The notes: generated by a model from the letters alone, not told the origin. A stretch of 19,396 nt of DNA from an uncultured Campylobacter sp. (GCA_900772495.1 CAAHEJ010000027.1:1-19396); one strand, 5' to 3'; positions 7,087-14,831 are shown, counted from the stretch's first letter. A program made the numbers and translations.

Positions 7087-7294
7087 AACAGCATTTTGCG
7101 CCATTTGCGCCGTATTTTTTGTCAAGGGCTTCTTTAAAAAATTCTTTTTGGCTTTTTGGCGTTTCATCTGGATGGTGGCGTTTCATATGTTCTACATACT
7201 TATCATAGCTTGGAAGTCCCACCAGCAAATGCACAAAGCGGTCTGAGCGCTTGTAAAAGCTGTAAATTTTCGCCCCCAGCTCTTTGAATTTCAT
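7085..7294 (-). CDS. ybdD: YbdD/YjiX family small protein (CstA partner)
   Basis: The 69-residue protein belongs to the YbdD/YjiX family (DUF466), almost always encoded beside cstA/btsT-type transporters. The family signature is plain: LLVGLPSYDKYVEHMKRHHP, then DETPKSQKEFFKEALDKKYG and the C-terminal double cysteine KCC. The E. coli proteins are about 65-67 residues. Its role is not proven; it is thought to assist or be required with the transporter. A longer in-frame start at 7348 exists, but the ATG at 7292-7294 fits the family length and has AAAGGA six bases upstream. It lies 148 bases behind cstA with the same orientation. The gap holds a weak hairpin that could tune its expression relative to cstA. 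Confidence 0.9.
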   Translation of the reverse strand: MKFKELGAKIYSFYKRSDRFVHLLVGLPSYDKYVEHMKRHHPDETPKSQKEFFKEALDKKYGANGAKCC

Positions 7295-7386
7295 CTTTTG
7301 TCCTTTGTGTAATTTTAGTGTAAATTCACGGAGTCGCTCATTTAACATTAAATTTAAAGCCCCAAATTCACAAGGAATTCAGGGCT

Positions 7387-7416
7387 GAGCGAGAATTTCT
7401 CTTTAAAACTCCGCTC
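7387..7416 (-). other. Weak hairpin between cstA and ybdD
   Basis: GAGCG at 7387-7391 pairs with CGCTC at 7412-7416, and nearby bases can extend the stem imperfectly. There is no U-tract. It may slow exonucleases or partly separate expression of cstA from ybdD, but this is only a guess. Confidence 0.25.
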
Positions 7417-7442
7417 AATTCAGCAAACCGCAAGGCTTACAA

Positions 7443-9572
7443 TCAGCCGTGTGCGGCGATTTTGCCTTCATAATCGCTTGCTTTAACATACTTTGTCTCT
7501 GCCAAAGGCAAGTCGTTTGTGCCATTTACGCACTTTAAGCAAATGCGAACGCACTGCACCAGCACGAGTATGGTTACAGCCATAAACAAAGCGCACAAGC
7601 AAGCGTTGATGAGATTGTTTGTGGCTATGGTTTGAAAGCTCGCTGCCTTGTCCGCAAGCCCGTTTGCTGCTGCCTCAGCCGCCTTTGCGCTGAAATTTTG
7701 CCAAAGGGCTATGTGGCTTACTGCATCGTGGATTTTCTCGCCATTTGCGGGCAAGAGTTTGCAAACGCCCGCATAAAGCGTGCTGATGAGAACCCAAGCC
7801 GCTGGCAAGATAGCCACCCACGCTTGCTTAACCTTGCCCATTTTAAAGAGTATGGTAATGACGGTAAGTAGCGCAATACCTGCTAGCATTTGGTTTGACA
7901 CGCCAAAGAGTGTCCAAAGCGACTTTACGCCGCCTTGCGGGTCTGTAACGCCTTGATAAAGTATGTATCCCCAGCCCGCCACGCATATAAAGGTAGCGAA
8001 AATGCCCCAAGGTAGGCTTTGGATATTGCCGATAGGCTTATAAACATTGCCAAGCACATCTTGCACCATAAAGCGTCCAGCGCGAGTGCCTGCATCAACG
8101 GCTGTTAAGATAAAGAGTGCTTCAAAAAGTATGGCAAAATGATACCAAAACGCCGTTGAGCCTGAGTTAAAAAGCGGCACTTGCGCGATTATCGTGGCTA
8201 GCCCTATGGCAAAAGTCGGCGCACCGCCTGTTTTGCTTAAAATGGACTTTTCGCCGATTTCATTTGCCATACCTGTGATTTGCTCAGGCGTGATTTCAAA
8301 GCCCCAAGAGCGAATCGTCTCCGCCGCTACCGCTGCTGCTTGCGCCACATCGCTAATGCCCGTTGTGCCAAGTGCTGCTGGGGCGACATTTACGGAAAAA
8401 TAAAGTCCCGGGGTTAAGATAACAGCAGCCACGAGCGCCATCACGCCCACAGCGGACTCCATTATCATCGAGCCGTAGCCTACCATTCGCGCGTGAGATT
8501 CTTTTTCAAGCATTTTTGGCGTAGTGCCGCTTGATACAAGAGCGTGAAAGCCGCTAATCGCACCGCAAGCGATAGTGATGAAAAGAAAAGGAAAAAGTTG
8601 TCCGCTAAACACAGGTCCCGTGCCGTCTGTGAATTTAGTAGTGGCGGCAAATTGCACCTCAGGGGCTACTATCAAAATGCCAGCTGCCATTAAGACGATA
8701 ACGCCGATTTTCAAAAAGGTGCTTAAATAATCCCTTGGCGCGAGCAAAAACCACACAGGCAAAATCGCCGCGATAAAGCCATAGCCTATGATGACATAGG
8801 TGAGCGTTACAGGGCTAAGCGTGAAAATCGCACTCAGCGTTTCGCTTTGTGCCACATCGCGCCCATAGTAAAGTGCGAGCAGCAAAAGCACAAAGCCGAT
8901 GACACTTGCTTCGCCAACGCGTCCAGGGCGGATAAAACGCATATAAACGCCCATAAAAATGGCGATAGGAATAGTCATCGCTATGGTGAAAAGCCCCCAA
9001 GGCGACTCTGCTAGGGCATTTACCACGACAAGGGCAAGTATGGCGATGATGAGCATCATAATACCTAAAATGCCTACCATTGTGATAGAGCCTACGACTT
9101 TACCAAGTTCGAGCTTGATAATCTCGCCCAAACTCTTGCCATTTCGGCGCATAGAGCAAAAAAGCACGGTAAAATCGTGCACCGCACCAGCCAGCACCAC
9201 GCCCACTACAAGCCAGATTAAGCTCGGCAAGTAGCCCATTTGCGCCGCTAAAATCGGTCCCACTAAGGGTCCAGCACCAGCGATAGCCGCAAAATGATGC
9301 CCAAAAAGCACGATTTTATTTGTCGGCACGAAGTCGCGTCCGTCATTATTGACAACAGCGGGCGTTGCGCGTTTATCATCAAGTGCCAACACCTTTTCAG
9401 CGATATATTTGCTGTAAAAGCGGTAGCCTATCATATAAAAACACACCGCCGCCACGACTATCCAAGTAGCATTTATACTCTCGCCCGTGTGAAGCGCAAG
9501 CGTGCCAAAGCACCACGCCGCGAGCAGAGCAACTAAAACCCAAAATACATTCAAGGCAATTTTGTTACCCAT
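7443..9572 (-). CDS. cstA: CstA family transporter (carbon starvation protein A; peptide/pyruvate uptake)
   Basis: The 709-residue inner membrane protein is a full-length CstA, of the size of the C. jejuni protein (about 700 residues). CstA of C. jejuni is linked to peptide use, and the E. coli homologues CstA and BtsT import pyruvate. The sequence shows repeated long hydrophobic segments through the protein. Family blocks include NNDGRDFVPTNKIVLFGHHF and AAIAGAGPLVGPILAAQMGY near the N-terminus, HDFTVLFCSMRRNGKSLGEI, ACGAISGFHALVSSGTTPKM, and DAGTRAGRFMVQDVLGN. The start has AAAGGAGA seven bases upstream. It is followed by ybdD and is divergent from a DoxX gene. GC is higher than in the restriction island. 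Confidence 0.96.
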   Translation of the reverse strand: MGNKIALNVFWVLVALLAAWCFGTLALHTGESINATWIVVAAVCFYMIGYRFYSKYIAEKVLALDDKRATPAVVNNDGRDFVPTNKIVLFGHHFAAIAGAGPLVGPILAAQMGYLPSLIWLVVGVVLAGAVHDFTVLFCSMRRNGKSLGEIIKLELGKVVGSITMVGILGIMMLIIAILALVVVNALAESPWGLFTIAMTIPIAIFMGVYMRFIRPGRVGEASVIGFVLLLLALYYGRDVAQSETLSAIFTLSPVTLTYVIIGYGFIAAILPVWFLLAPRDYLSTFLKIGVIVLMAAGILIVAPEVQFAATTKFTDGTGPVFSGQLFPFLFITIACGAISGFHALVSSGTTPKMLEKESHARMVGYGSMIMESAVGVMALVAAVILTPGLYFSVNVAPAALGTTGISDVAQAAAVAAETIRSWGFEITPEQITGMANEIGEKSILSKTGGAPTFAIGLATIIAQVPLFNSGSTAFWYHFAILFEALFILTAVDAGTRAGRFMVQDVLGNVYKPIGNIQSLPWGIFATFICVAGWGYILYQGVTDPQGGVKSLWTLFGVSNQMLAGIALLTVITILFKMGKVKQAWVAILPAAWVLISTLYAGVCKLLPANGEKIHDAVSHIALWQNFSAKAAEAAANGLADKAASFQTIATNNLINACLCALFMAVTILVLVQCVRICLKCVNGTNDLPLAETKYVKASDYEGKIAAHG

Positions 9573-9608
9573 TTGTATCTCTCCTTTCGTGTGAAATTTT
9601 GTGATTAA

Positions 9609-9614
9609 AGTGTA
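9609..9614 (-). promoter_or_regulatory. Possible cstA promoter, extended -10 box
   Basis: On the minus strand TGT-TACACT forms an extended -10 about 37 bases before the cstA ATG. The upstream sequence is A+T rich. Divergent promoters for cstA and the DoxX gene share this 186-base region. Confidence 0.4.
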
Positions 9615-9720
9615 ACATTAAATTCTTAAATTTTTGATTAAATTTCTTGCGTGAAGTTAAATTTTACAACTTTGTGCTACAAATTCAGCAAGCGTTAATA
9701 TAACATTTTGAAAAATTTTT

Positions 9721-9726
9721 TATAAT
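9721..9726 (+). promoter_or_regulatory. Probable promoter of the DoxX gene, -10 box TATAAT
   Basis: A perfect TATAAT follows a T-rich run and lies 33 bases before the ATG at 9759. The leader carries AAAAGGA as the ribosome binding site. Confidence 0.55.
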
Positions 9727-9758
9727 CAAACTTTATAAATTCAAAAAAAGGACAAAAA

Positions 9759-10184
9759 ATGTTTGATGATTTAGGTAAATTCATCTTGCGCGTGAGTTTA
9801 GGCGTGATGATGATACTGCACGGCATAAGCAAGGTGCAAAACTACGAAGGCACGATGAGCTGGCTTATGGGAAGCGGCGAAAATGCTGGCTTGCTCGCTC
9901 AGCTTGGCTTGCCTGTGTTTTTGGCTTATGGCGTGTTTGTGGGCGAGCTTGTCGCGCCTGCCTTGCTGATACTTGGGATTTTGCCCCGCCTTTCGTCTTT
10001 GGCGATAATGGCGACTATGGTTGTAGCCACACTTTCGCACACGATGAGTGAGGGCGGCAACGCACTCTTTTCACTTGGCGGCTTTGGCGGCTGGGCTTAT
10101 GAACTGCAAGGGCTTTATTTCTTTGCTGCCTTTGCGCTTTTTTTGCTTGGAAGCGGTGCTTTCTCTATTTATAAGAGATTTTAA
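9759..10184 (+). CDS. DoxX family membrane protein
   Basis: The 141-residue protein has four hydrophobic segments (about 8-23, 50-75, 80-95 and 115-137) and the family pattern LGKFILRVSLGVMMILHGIS near the N-terminus, followed by GLPVFLAYGVFVGELVAPAL. It is the usual length for DoxX proteins, which sit in the inner membrane. Their function varies and is mostly unknown; links to thiosulfate or quinone oxidation and redox stress have been reported for some members. It has its own -10 box and AAGGA site, is divergent from cstA, and is followed by a strong hairpin. It appears to be a single-gene unit. Confidence 0.9.
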   Translation: MFDDLGKFILRVSLGVMMILHGISKVQNYEGTMSWLMGSGENAGLLAQLGLPVFLAYGVFVGELVAPALLILGILPRLSSLAIMATMVVATLSHTMSEGGNALFSLGGFGGWAYELQGLYFFAAFALFLLGSGAFSIYKRF

Positions 10185-10197
10185 GGCACTTTGAATT

Positions 10198-10228
10198 TTG
10201 TCATTGTGAATTTTATTCGCAATGACAA
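10198..10228 (+). terminator. Long palindromic hairpin after the DoxX gene
   Basis: A 14-bp stem (10198-10211 with 10215-10228, one G-T pair) closes on a TTT loop. The arms contain GTCATTG and CAATGAC. The following TTTCGCTAAATTTT is a poor U-tract, but the hairpin is stable and positioned 14 bases after the stop. Arms of the TCATTGNGAA type occur as dispersed repeats in some genomes, so it may also be a repeat copy. Confidence 0.6.
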
Positions 10229-10284
10229 TTTCGCTAAATTTTAAAAAATCAACTATGCTTGTTACAAATTTACATTATATTTTT

Positions 10285-10318
10285 ATTGTTATGTATAAAA
10301 TTATTTTATTTTAACAAT
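10285..10318 (+). promoter_or_regulatory. Inverted repeat ahead of the ccoG promoter
   Basis: ATTGTTA at 10285-10291 is matched by TAACAAT at 10312-10318, with 20 bases between. The repeat surrounds the -35 region of the ccoG promoter, a plausible regulator site, but the sequence is A+T rich and chance is possible. Confidence 0.25.
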
Positions 10319-10326
10319 TTTAGGAT

Positions 10327-10332
10327 TATAAT
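10327..10332 (+). promoter_or_regulatory. Probable ccoG promoter, -10 box TATAAT
   Basis: A perfect TATAAT follows the T-rich sequence TTTTAACAATTTTAGGAT. It lies 55 bases before the ccoG ATG and would give a leader of about 48 bases. Confidence 0.55.
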
Positions 10333-10386
10333 TAACATTTTAAAAGCAAGATTTACACTTGCCAAATACATACATAAGGAATAACT

Positions 10387-11742
10387 ATGCACCCACATAT
10401 CACAAACTACGCTAAAAAGCGTTATTTCGCCTATGCGCTCATCGCCTTAGTAGCGCTCACGCTGCCTTTCGTGCGTATCAACGGCAACCACTTCTTTTTG
10501 CTCAGCTTTGACCACAAGCGACTTGATTTGTTTTTCATAAGCTTTGACACGCAAGAGCTTTATTTGATGCCCTTTGTGCTTATCGGGCTTTTTTTGACGA
10601 TATTTTTCGTTACCACGCTAGCAGGGCGCATTTGGTGTGCTTGGGCTTGTCCGCAGAGCATTTTCCGCGTGATTTTTAGGGATTTGATTCAAACCAAATT
10701 GCTTAAAATTCACAGCTCCATCAAAAACAAGCAAAAGTTAAGCAGTGCCAACGGCTTTAAAAAATTCATCGCTGTGTGCCTTTTTTACGCTATCGCACTC
10801 GTGGCTGTAAGCAACTTGCTTTGGTATTTTGTGCCGCCTGAGGACTTTTTTGCTTACATTCAAAACCCCGCAGAACATAGGCTTTTGCTAGGCATTCTCA
10901 TCATCGCGAGCTTGCTTTTTACGCTTGATATTTGCTTTTTGCAAGAAAATTTTTGCGTGTATATTTGCCCTTATGCAAGGGTGCAAAGCGTTATGTTTGA
11001 CACAAATACCTTGCAAGTTATTTATGATGAAAACCGCGGCGGCAAGGTGTTTGAGGGCGCGACAAAACTTTACAAAAAGCCACCACAAGGCGAGTGCATA
11101 GGCTGTGAAGCCTGTGTGGCGATATGTCCTACGCACATTGACATTCGGCGCGGTATGCAGCTTGAATGTATAAATTGTTTAGAGTGCGCTGATGCTTGTT
11201 CTGTGGTGCAGGCTAAACTCGGACGGACAAGTCTTATCAACTGGACGAGCTTTGAAGCTACCCAAAAACGCGTGCCTACGAAATACCTACGCTTTCGCAC
11301 TATCGCTTACTGCGTGGTTTTGCTCATCGTCATCATCGCATTTAGCGTAATGAGCAGCAAAAAAGAGTATATGCTACTTGACATTAACCGCGACACCGAG
11401 CTTTACAGCATAAAGAAAAGCGAAGATGGTGCAGTGGTAAGAAATGCGTATAGGTTTTTGTTTCACAACACCGATAAAAAAGAGCATAACTATTATTTTG
11501 AAGTAATGCTTGATGGTAAAAAGGACGCTTTAAGCATAGTGCGCCCCACAAAGCCCTTTAAATTAAGGGCTGGCAAGCAAACTTTCCAAGTCGTGGAGCT
11601 ACAAGCCAACAAAAATTTAGCCCAATTCAGCGACAAGGACACGATTTTGCCGATACAAATTCGCGCTTATGCGGTTGATGAGCCAAAAATAGAAGTGTTT
11701 AGAGACAGCATTTTTGTGCATCCTAAAAAAGATTTTGAGTAA
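10387..11742 (+). CDS. ccoG: CcoG (RdxA/FixG) cytochrome c oxidase accessory iron-sulfur protein
   Basis: CcoG is an inner membrane iron-sulfur protein that reduces copper for delivery to the cbb3-type oxidase during its assembly. The 451-residue protein has membrane segments at about 13-30, 58-80, 125-148, 165-183 and 304-322. Cys84 and Cys88 sit in GRIWCAWACPQ. FCVYICPYARVQS carries Cys190 and Cys194. Two ferredoxin clusters follow: C237-IG-C240-EA-C243-VAI-C247-P and C261-IN-C264-LE-C267-ADA-C271. A soluble C-terminal domain of the FixG type lies in the periplasm side after residue 325. AAGGA precedes the ATG by six bases. A terminator follows. The window does not contain cco structural genes. 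Confidence 0.96.
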   Translation: MHPHITNYAKKRYFAYALIALVALTLPFVRINGNHFFLLSFDHKRLDLFFISFDTQELYLMPFVLIGLFLTIFFVTTLAGRIWCAWACPQSIFRVIFRDLIQTKLLKIHSSIKNKQKLSSANGFKKFIAVCLFYAIALVAVSNLLWYFVPPEDFFAYIQNPAEHRLLLGILIIASLLFTLDICFLQENFCVYICPYARVQSVMFDTNTLQVIYDENRGGKVFEGATKLYKKPPQGECIGCEACVAICPTHIDIRRGMQLECINCLECADACSVVQAKLGRTSLINWTSFEATQKRVPTKYLRFRTIAYCVVLLIVIIAFSVMSSKKEYMLLDINRDTELYSIKKSEDGAVVRNAYRFLFHNTDKKEHNYYFEVMLDGKKDALSIVRPTKPFKLRAGKQTFQVVELQANKNLAQFSDKDTILPIQIRAYAVDEPKIEVFRDSIFVHPKKDFE

Positions 11743-11748
11743 AGGCTA

Positions 11749-11792
11749 GGGCTTGTATAAAGGCGACAAACGCTTTTTTCAAGCCCTTTTTT
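11749..11792 (+). terminator. Rho-independent terminator after ccoG
   Basis: GGGCTTG (11749-11755) pairs with CAAGCCC (11780-11786), directly followed by six T. The loop holds a small GCG/CGC stem. It lies seven bases after the ccoG stop. Confidence 0.75.
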
Positions 11793-11941
11793 GGGCGCAA
11801 AATTTAGCTTTAAGCGTGAATTTAAAAGTAAAAATTTACAAAAAGCTGAATTTTAGTGTAAATTTTGCACTCAAAGTATAAAATTTTACGCCCTTTTGTA
11901 TGATTTACACCAAAGAATTTGGCAAAATAAGCCTTTTATGC

Positions 11942-11947
11942 TACAAT
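11942..11947 (+). promoter_or_regulatory. Probable purA promoter, extended -10 box
   Basis: TGC-TACAAT forms an extended -10 box 23 bases before the purA ATG. An 8-bp inverted repeat, GTGTAAAT (11856-11863) and ATTTACAC (11903-11910), lies upstream and might be a regulator site. Confidence 0.5.
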
Positions 11948-11969
11948 GTGAGCAAAAAATGGAGCGAAA

Positions 11970-13220
11970 ATGAGTAAAGCAGATATTGTCGTAGGCGTGC
12001 AGTGGGGCGATGAGGGCAAGGGCAAGATAGTCGATAGGCTGTGTGCGGAGTATGATTTTGTGTGCCGAAGTGGCGGTGGACACAACGCTGGGCATACGAT
12101 TTGGGTAAATGGCGTGCGTTACGCGCTGCACTTAATCCCCTCAGGTATCTTACACGAAAAGTGCGTAAATATCATCGGTAACGGCGTTGTAGTGTCCCCA
12201 GAAGCCCTTATAGACGAAATGTCGCAGTTTAAAGAGCTGAAAAACCGCCTTTATGTCAGCAACAGAGCGCATTTAAATTTAGCTCATCACGCGCTCATCG
12301 ACAAGGCAAAAGAGCAAAAAAAGGGCAACCAAGCCATAGGCACGACAGGCAGAGGCATAGGACCGAGCTATGCGGACAAGGTAAGCCGAGCAGGACACCG
12401 AGTGAGCGAGCTTTTAGAGCCAAAGAAACTTTGCGAAGCCCTAATGAACGACTTTAAAGACAATGCCGCCTTTTTCAAGGGCTTAAACATAGAAATTCCA
12501 AGCGCGAATTCGCTTTTGCAAGACTTGCAGCAGTATAAAGAAATCCTAGCCCCTTTCATCGCCGACACCACGCAAATGCTGTGGCAGGCTTTAAGCAGTG
12601 GCAAAAAGGTGCTTGTAGAGGGCGCGCAAGGCTCTATGCTTGACATAGACCACGGCACTTATCCTTTTGTAACAAGCTCCAACACCATATCAGCAGGGGC
12701 TTTGACAGGTTTAGGGCTAAATCCAAAAGATGCAGGCACTATCATCGGTATCATCAAAGCCTACGCCACGCGCGTGGGAAATGGGGCTTTTCCAAGCGAG
12801 GATTTGAGCCAAACGGGCGAGAAAATCGCACAAATCGGCAAAGAAATCGGCGTCAGCACAGGGCGCAAAAGGCGTTGTGGCTGGTTTGATGCTGTGGCTG
12901 TGCGCTACACGGCAAGGCTAAACGGGCTTGATGGCTTTGCGTTGATGAAACTTGATGTTTTAGACGGCTTTGAAAAGGTGAAAATTTGCCGAGCTTATGA
13001 GTATGAGGGCAAAGAGATTGATTTCGTGCCTTATGATTTGCAAAATGTCAAGCCCATTTACGCTGAATTTGCGGGCTGGGATAAGGTAAGCAAGGTGCGT
13101 AAATTCAGCGATTTGCCACAAAATGCCAAAGCCTATGTCGAGGCTTTGCAGGATTTAACGGGCGTGAAAGTCAAATACATATCCACAAGCCCAGAAAGAG
13201 ATGACACCATAGTCCTATGA
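11970..13220 (+). CDS. purA: Adenylosuccinate synthetase
   Basis: PurA joins IMP and aspartate with GTP to make adenylosuccinate, the first committed step to AMP, in the cytoplasm. The 416-residue protein shows all family blocks: QWGDEGKGK at 11-19 with the catalytic Asp, SGGGHNAGHT (34-43), GTTGRGIGP (124-132), VEGAQGSMLDIDHGTYPFVT (216-235), GRKRRCGWFD (298-307) and KLDVLDG further on. The length is slightly shorter than the E. coli enzyme, as is usual in this phylum. GGAG lies five bases before the ATG. The stop overlaps the next start as ATGA. The order purA, FliJ-like, MotE-like matches H. pylori HP0255-HP0257 and C. jejuni Cj1498c-Cj1496c as I recall them. Confidence 0.98.
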   Translation: MSKADIVVGVQWGDEGKGKIVDRLCAEYDFVCRSGGGHNAGHTIWVNGVRYALHLIPSGILHEKCVNIIGNGVVVSPEALIDEMSQFKELKNRLYVSNRAHLNLAHHALIDKAKEQKKGNQAIGTTGRGIGPSYADKVSRAGHRVSELLEPKKLCEALMNDFKDNAAFFKGLNIEIPSANSLLQDLQQYKEILAPFIADTTQMLWQALSSGKKVLVEGAQGSMLDIDHGTYPFVTSSNTISAGALTGLGLNPKDAGTIIGIIKAYATRVGNGAFPSEDLSQTGEKIAQIGKEIGVSTGRKRRCGWFDAVAVRYTARLNGLDGFALMKLDVLDGFEKVKICRAYEYEGKEIDFVPYDLQNVKPIYAEFAGWDKVSKVRKFSDLPQNAKAYVEALQDLTGVKVKYISTSPERDDTIVL

Positions 13221-13651
13221 AAAGCAAGTATTCGCAAGTGGTGAAGATCAAAAAGCAAGAGCTTGACAAGGCTGAGAACAACCTAGCAGCCGCAAAGCAA
13301 AGGCAGCGCAGTAACGAAACAGCCTTAATGCAAGCAAAAGCCGAGTATTTGAGCATATCCTTGCCACAAAGCGGCTCAGTGCAGCTTTTAAGGGAGAGTT
13401 TGAGCTTTAAAAACATAGCCAAAGACATTAAAGACGCCGCCCAAGAGCGCGTAAATCTCTCCAAAAACGAGTGCAACCACTATCAGCACCTTTACAAAAA
13501 CGCGCATTTAAATTACGAAAAAATCAAGTATTTGGAAACTCAGGATTTAAAAGAGTATCAAAAACAGCTTGCAAAAGCCGAGCAAAAGGCACTTGATGAC
13601 ATAGCCACGAGCAAGTTTTTTAGAGAAAGGAAAGAAAATGAAGAGCTTTAA
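13217..13651 (+). CDS. fliJ: FliJ-like coiled-coil protein
   Basis: The 144-residue protein is almost entirely charged helix, with heptad-like stretches from residues 5 to 50 and 70 to 135 and no membrane segment. This is the build of FliJ, the coiled-coil component of the flagellar export gate that works with the FliI ATPase. The assignment rests on the position between purA and a MotE-like gene, where H. pylori HP0256 and C. jejuni Cj1497c lie; HP0256 has been described as a FliJ homologue affecting motility. The ATG overlaps the purA stop by four bases, so translation is coupled. The 3' end overlaps the next gene by 14 bases. The sequence alone is too low in conserved motifs to prove it. 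Confidence 0.75.
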   Translation: MKSKYSQVVKIKKQELDKAENNLAAAKQRQRSNETALMQAKAEYLSISLPQSGSVQLLRESLSFKNIAKDIKDAAQERVNLSKNECNHYQHLYKNAHLNYEKIKYLETQDLKEYQKQLAKAEQKALDDIATSKFFRERKENEEL

Positions 13652-14183
13652 AATCGCTTTTTTGTTGCTTGTTTTGAGCGCAAATTTTTCATTTAGCGCA
13701 AGCGATGAGGAACGCTACCTTGAAAACAAACGCCGTCAGCTTGAAATCCAAACAAGGCAAGCAAACGAAGCTAAACAAGCCTTAGAAGCCTACAAAAGCT
13801 CGTTTGAAGCCCTGCAAAAGCAAAAAATGGACGATTTAGTGCGAAAAGAACGCGACATAAACGCGACTTTGGCAAAGATAGAAGCGACAAGGGCGGAAAA
13901 CGAACGCATTATGATGATGAACCGCCAGAGTTTAGAGGAAATCGACAAGAAAAAAGGCGACAGGGTGCAAGAGATTTACTCTCAGATGGAAAATGATGCT
14001 ATCGCCAAAGTGCTTGCGGAAATGCCAGCTGTGGAGGCAAGTAAAATCATACTCACCCTTGAACCGCGCAAAATTTCAGGTGTGCTTGCCGAGATGAAAG
14101 CAGATAAGGCATCTGAAATCACTTTGTTGATTAAGAAAACCGAAAACAATGGCACGCAAGAGACAAATTCAACACGCAACTAA
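13638..14183 (+). CDS. MotE-like exported coiled-coil protein with N-glycosylation sites
   Basis: The 181-residue protein starts with a signal peptide (MKSFKIAFLLLVLSANFSFS, likely cut near residue 20), so it acts in the periplasm. A coiled coil fills about 25-108. A MotE/MgtE-N-like helical module follows: YSQMENDAIAKVLAEMPAVE (114-133), then LEPRKISGVLAEMKADKASE (141-160). MotE proteins support the flagellar stator proteins. The C. jejuni homologue Cj1496c is a known N-linked glycoprotein affecting invasion and colonisation. Three PglB sequons (Asp/Glu-X-Asn-X-Ser/Thr) are present here: DINAT at 73-77, ENNGT at 169-173 and ETNST at 175-179. The last two are in a flexible tail, the favoured place for glycosylation. 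AAGGA precedes the ATG. Confidence 0.85.
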   Translation: MKSFKIAFLLLVLSANFSFSASDEERYLENKRRQLEIQTRQANEAKQALEAYKSSFEALQKQKMDDLVRKERDINATLAKIEATRAENERIMMMNRQSLEEIDKKKGDRVQEIYSQMENDAIAKVLAEMPAVEASKIILTLEPRKISGVLAEMKADKASEITLLIKKTENNGTQETNSTRN

Positions 14184-14194
14184 ATAAGTCTTGT

Positions 14195-14232
14195 AAATTC
14201 ATCTAAAATTCACGCATTTTAAAGATGAATTT
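14195..14232 (+). terminator. A+T-rich hairpin after the purA operon
   Basis: AAATTCATCT (14195-14204) pairs with AGATGAATTT (14223-14232), a 10-bp stem with an 18-base loop, 12 bases after the stop. Only a weak T-run follows. Transcription converges here with modE, so a terminator is expected. Confidence 0.4.
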
Positions 14233-14306
14233 AGGTTTATACGCCCATTTTTGTAGGCAAAATTGCACTACAAACAAAAGAGCTTTTGTGCCACAACCTA
14301 GCAATT

Positions 14307-14663
14307 TTAGCTTAAAAACAACTCTTTAAAGCGTTTGTTTGCGTAGTTTTCAATATCTTTTTGCAAGATTTCAAAATTGTTCATTAGCTCTTTGGCGCGT
14401 GGAGTAAGTTTTGTGCCTGAATTTGCACTACGCCCTTGTCTTTTAATGACAAGCTCTTCACCCGCATTGCTTTGCAATTCGCTCAAATGCACCCACGCTT
14501 TCTTATAGTTTATCCCCATAACGCCAGCAGCTTGCAGTATGCTCCCCGTTTTATCTATGCACTCTAAAAGCTCGGTTTTGCCTTTGCCAAAAAGGATTTC
14601 GCCCTGCGCATTTGTGAGCCAAGTCTTTGTTTTGACACGAAATTGCGTGTTTTTTGCATTCAT
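14307..14663 (-). CDS. modE: Short ModE-type molybdate-responsive regulator (DNA-binding domain only)
   Basis: The 118-residue protein is the winged helix-turn-helix domain of ModE. The signature GSILQAAGVMGINYKKAW is at 40-57, preceded by FGKGKTELLECIDKTG and followed by ELVIKRQGRSANSGTKLTPR (70-89). Full ModE has C-terminal molybdate-binding (Mop/TOBE) domains to about 260 residues. These are missing here, as in the short ModE of other Campylobacter, so metal sensing must work differently. AAAGGAGA precedes the ATG. The promoter has an extended -10 (TGG-TATAAT) and a perfect 22-bp palindrome next to it, a likely operator. No molybdate transport genes are nearby, though a broken modD lies elsewhere in the window. 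Confidence 0.9.
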   Translation of the reverse strand: MNAKNTQFRVKTKTWLTNAQGEILFGKGKTELLECIDKTGSILQAAGVMGINYKKAWVHLSELQSNAGEELVIKRQGRSANSGTKLTPRAKELMNNFEILQKDIENYANKRFKELFLS

Positions 14664-14688
14664 TTTGTCTCCTTTTATGTTTGAAAGT

Positions 14689-14694
14689 ATTATA
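14689..14694 (-). promoter_or_regulatory. modE promoter, extended -10 box
   Basis: On the minus strand TGG-TATAAT lies 26 bases before the modE ATG. The TGG is the end of the adjoining palindrome, so a protein bound there would block this promoter. Confidence 0.65.
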
Positions 14695-14716
14695 CCATAA
14701 AAAAATTTTTTTATGG
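14695..14716 (-). promoter_or_regulatory. Perfect 22-bp palindrome in the modE promoter (operator candidate)
   Basis: The left arm CCATAAAAAAA is exactly mirrored by the right arm TTTTTTTATGG with no spacer. It abuts the -10 box and covers the space where RNA polymerase would contact the -35 to -15 region. ModE binds DNA as a dimer at palindromic sites, so self-regulation is a fair guess. Confidence 0.5.
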
Positions 14717-14819
14717 CTAAAAGACATTATAGATTATAAAAATAAATATTTGATTTATTTTGAAATTGTTAAAATAAGAAAAAAGTATTTTGGATTATAA
14801 ATCATTAACCATATAAATT

Positions 14820-14825
14820 TATAAT
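14820..14825 (+). promoter_or_regulatory. -10 box TATAAT for a candidate small RNA
   Basis: A perfect TATAAT ends at 14825, about 48 bases before a strong terminator stem on the same strand. A second, weaker box TATAAA lies at 14796-14801. The whole 14664-14977 gap is A+T rich, so chance boxes are common. Confidence 0.4.
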
Positions 14826-14831
14826 TTTTGC

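Noticed and set aside
6979..7167. 62-codon minus-strand ORF overlapping ybdD
   Set aside because: It is the wrong frame of the ybdD region running through the terminator hairpin; composition is Lys-rich noise and no start signal is present.
8959..9234. 91-codon plus-strand ORF inside cstA
   Set aside because: It is a shadow on the strand opposite a well-supported transporter, without a ribosome binding site or recognisable domain.
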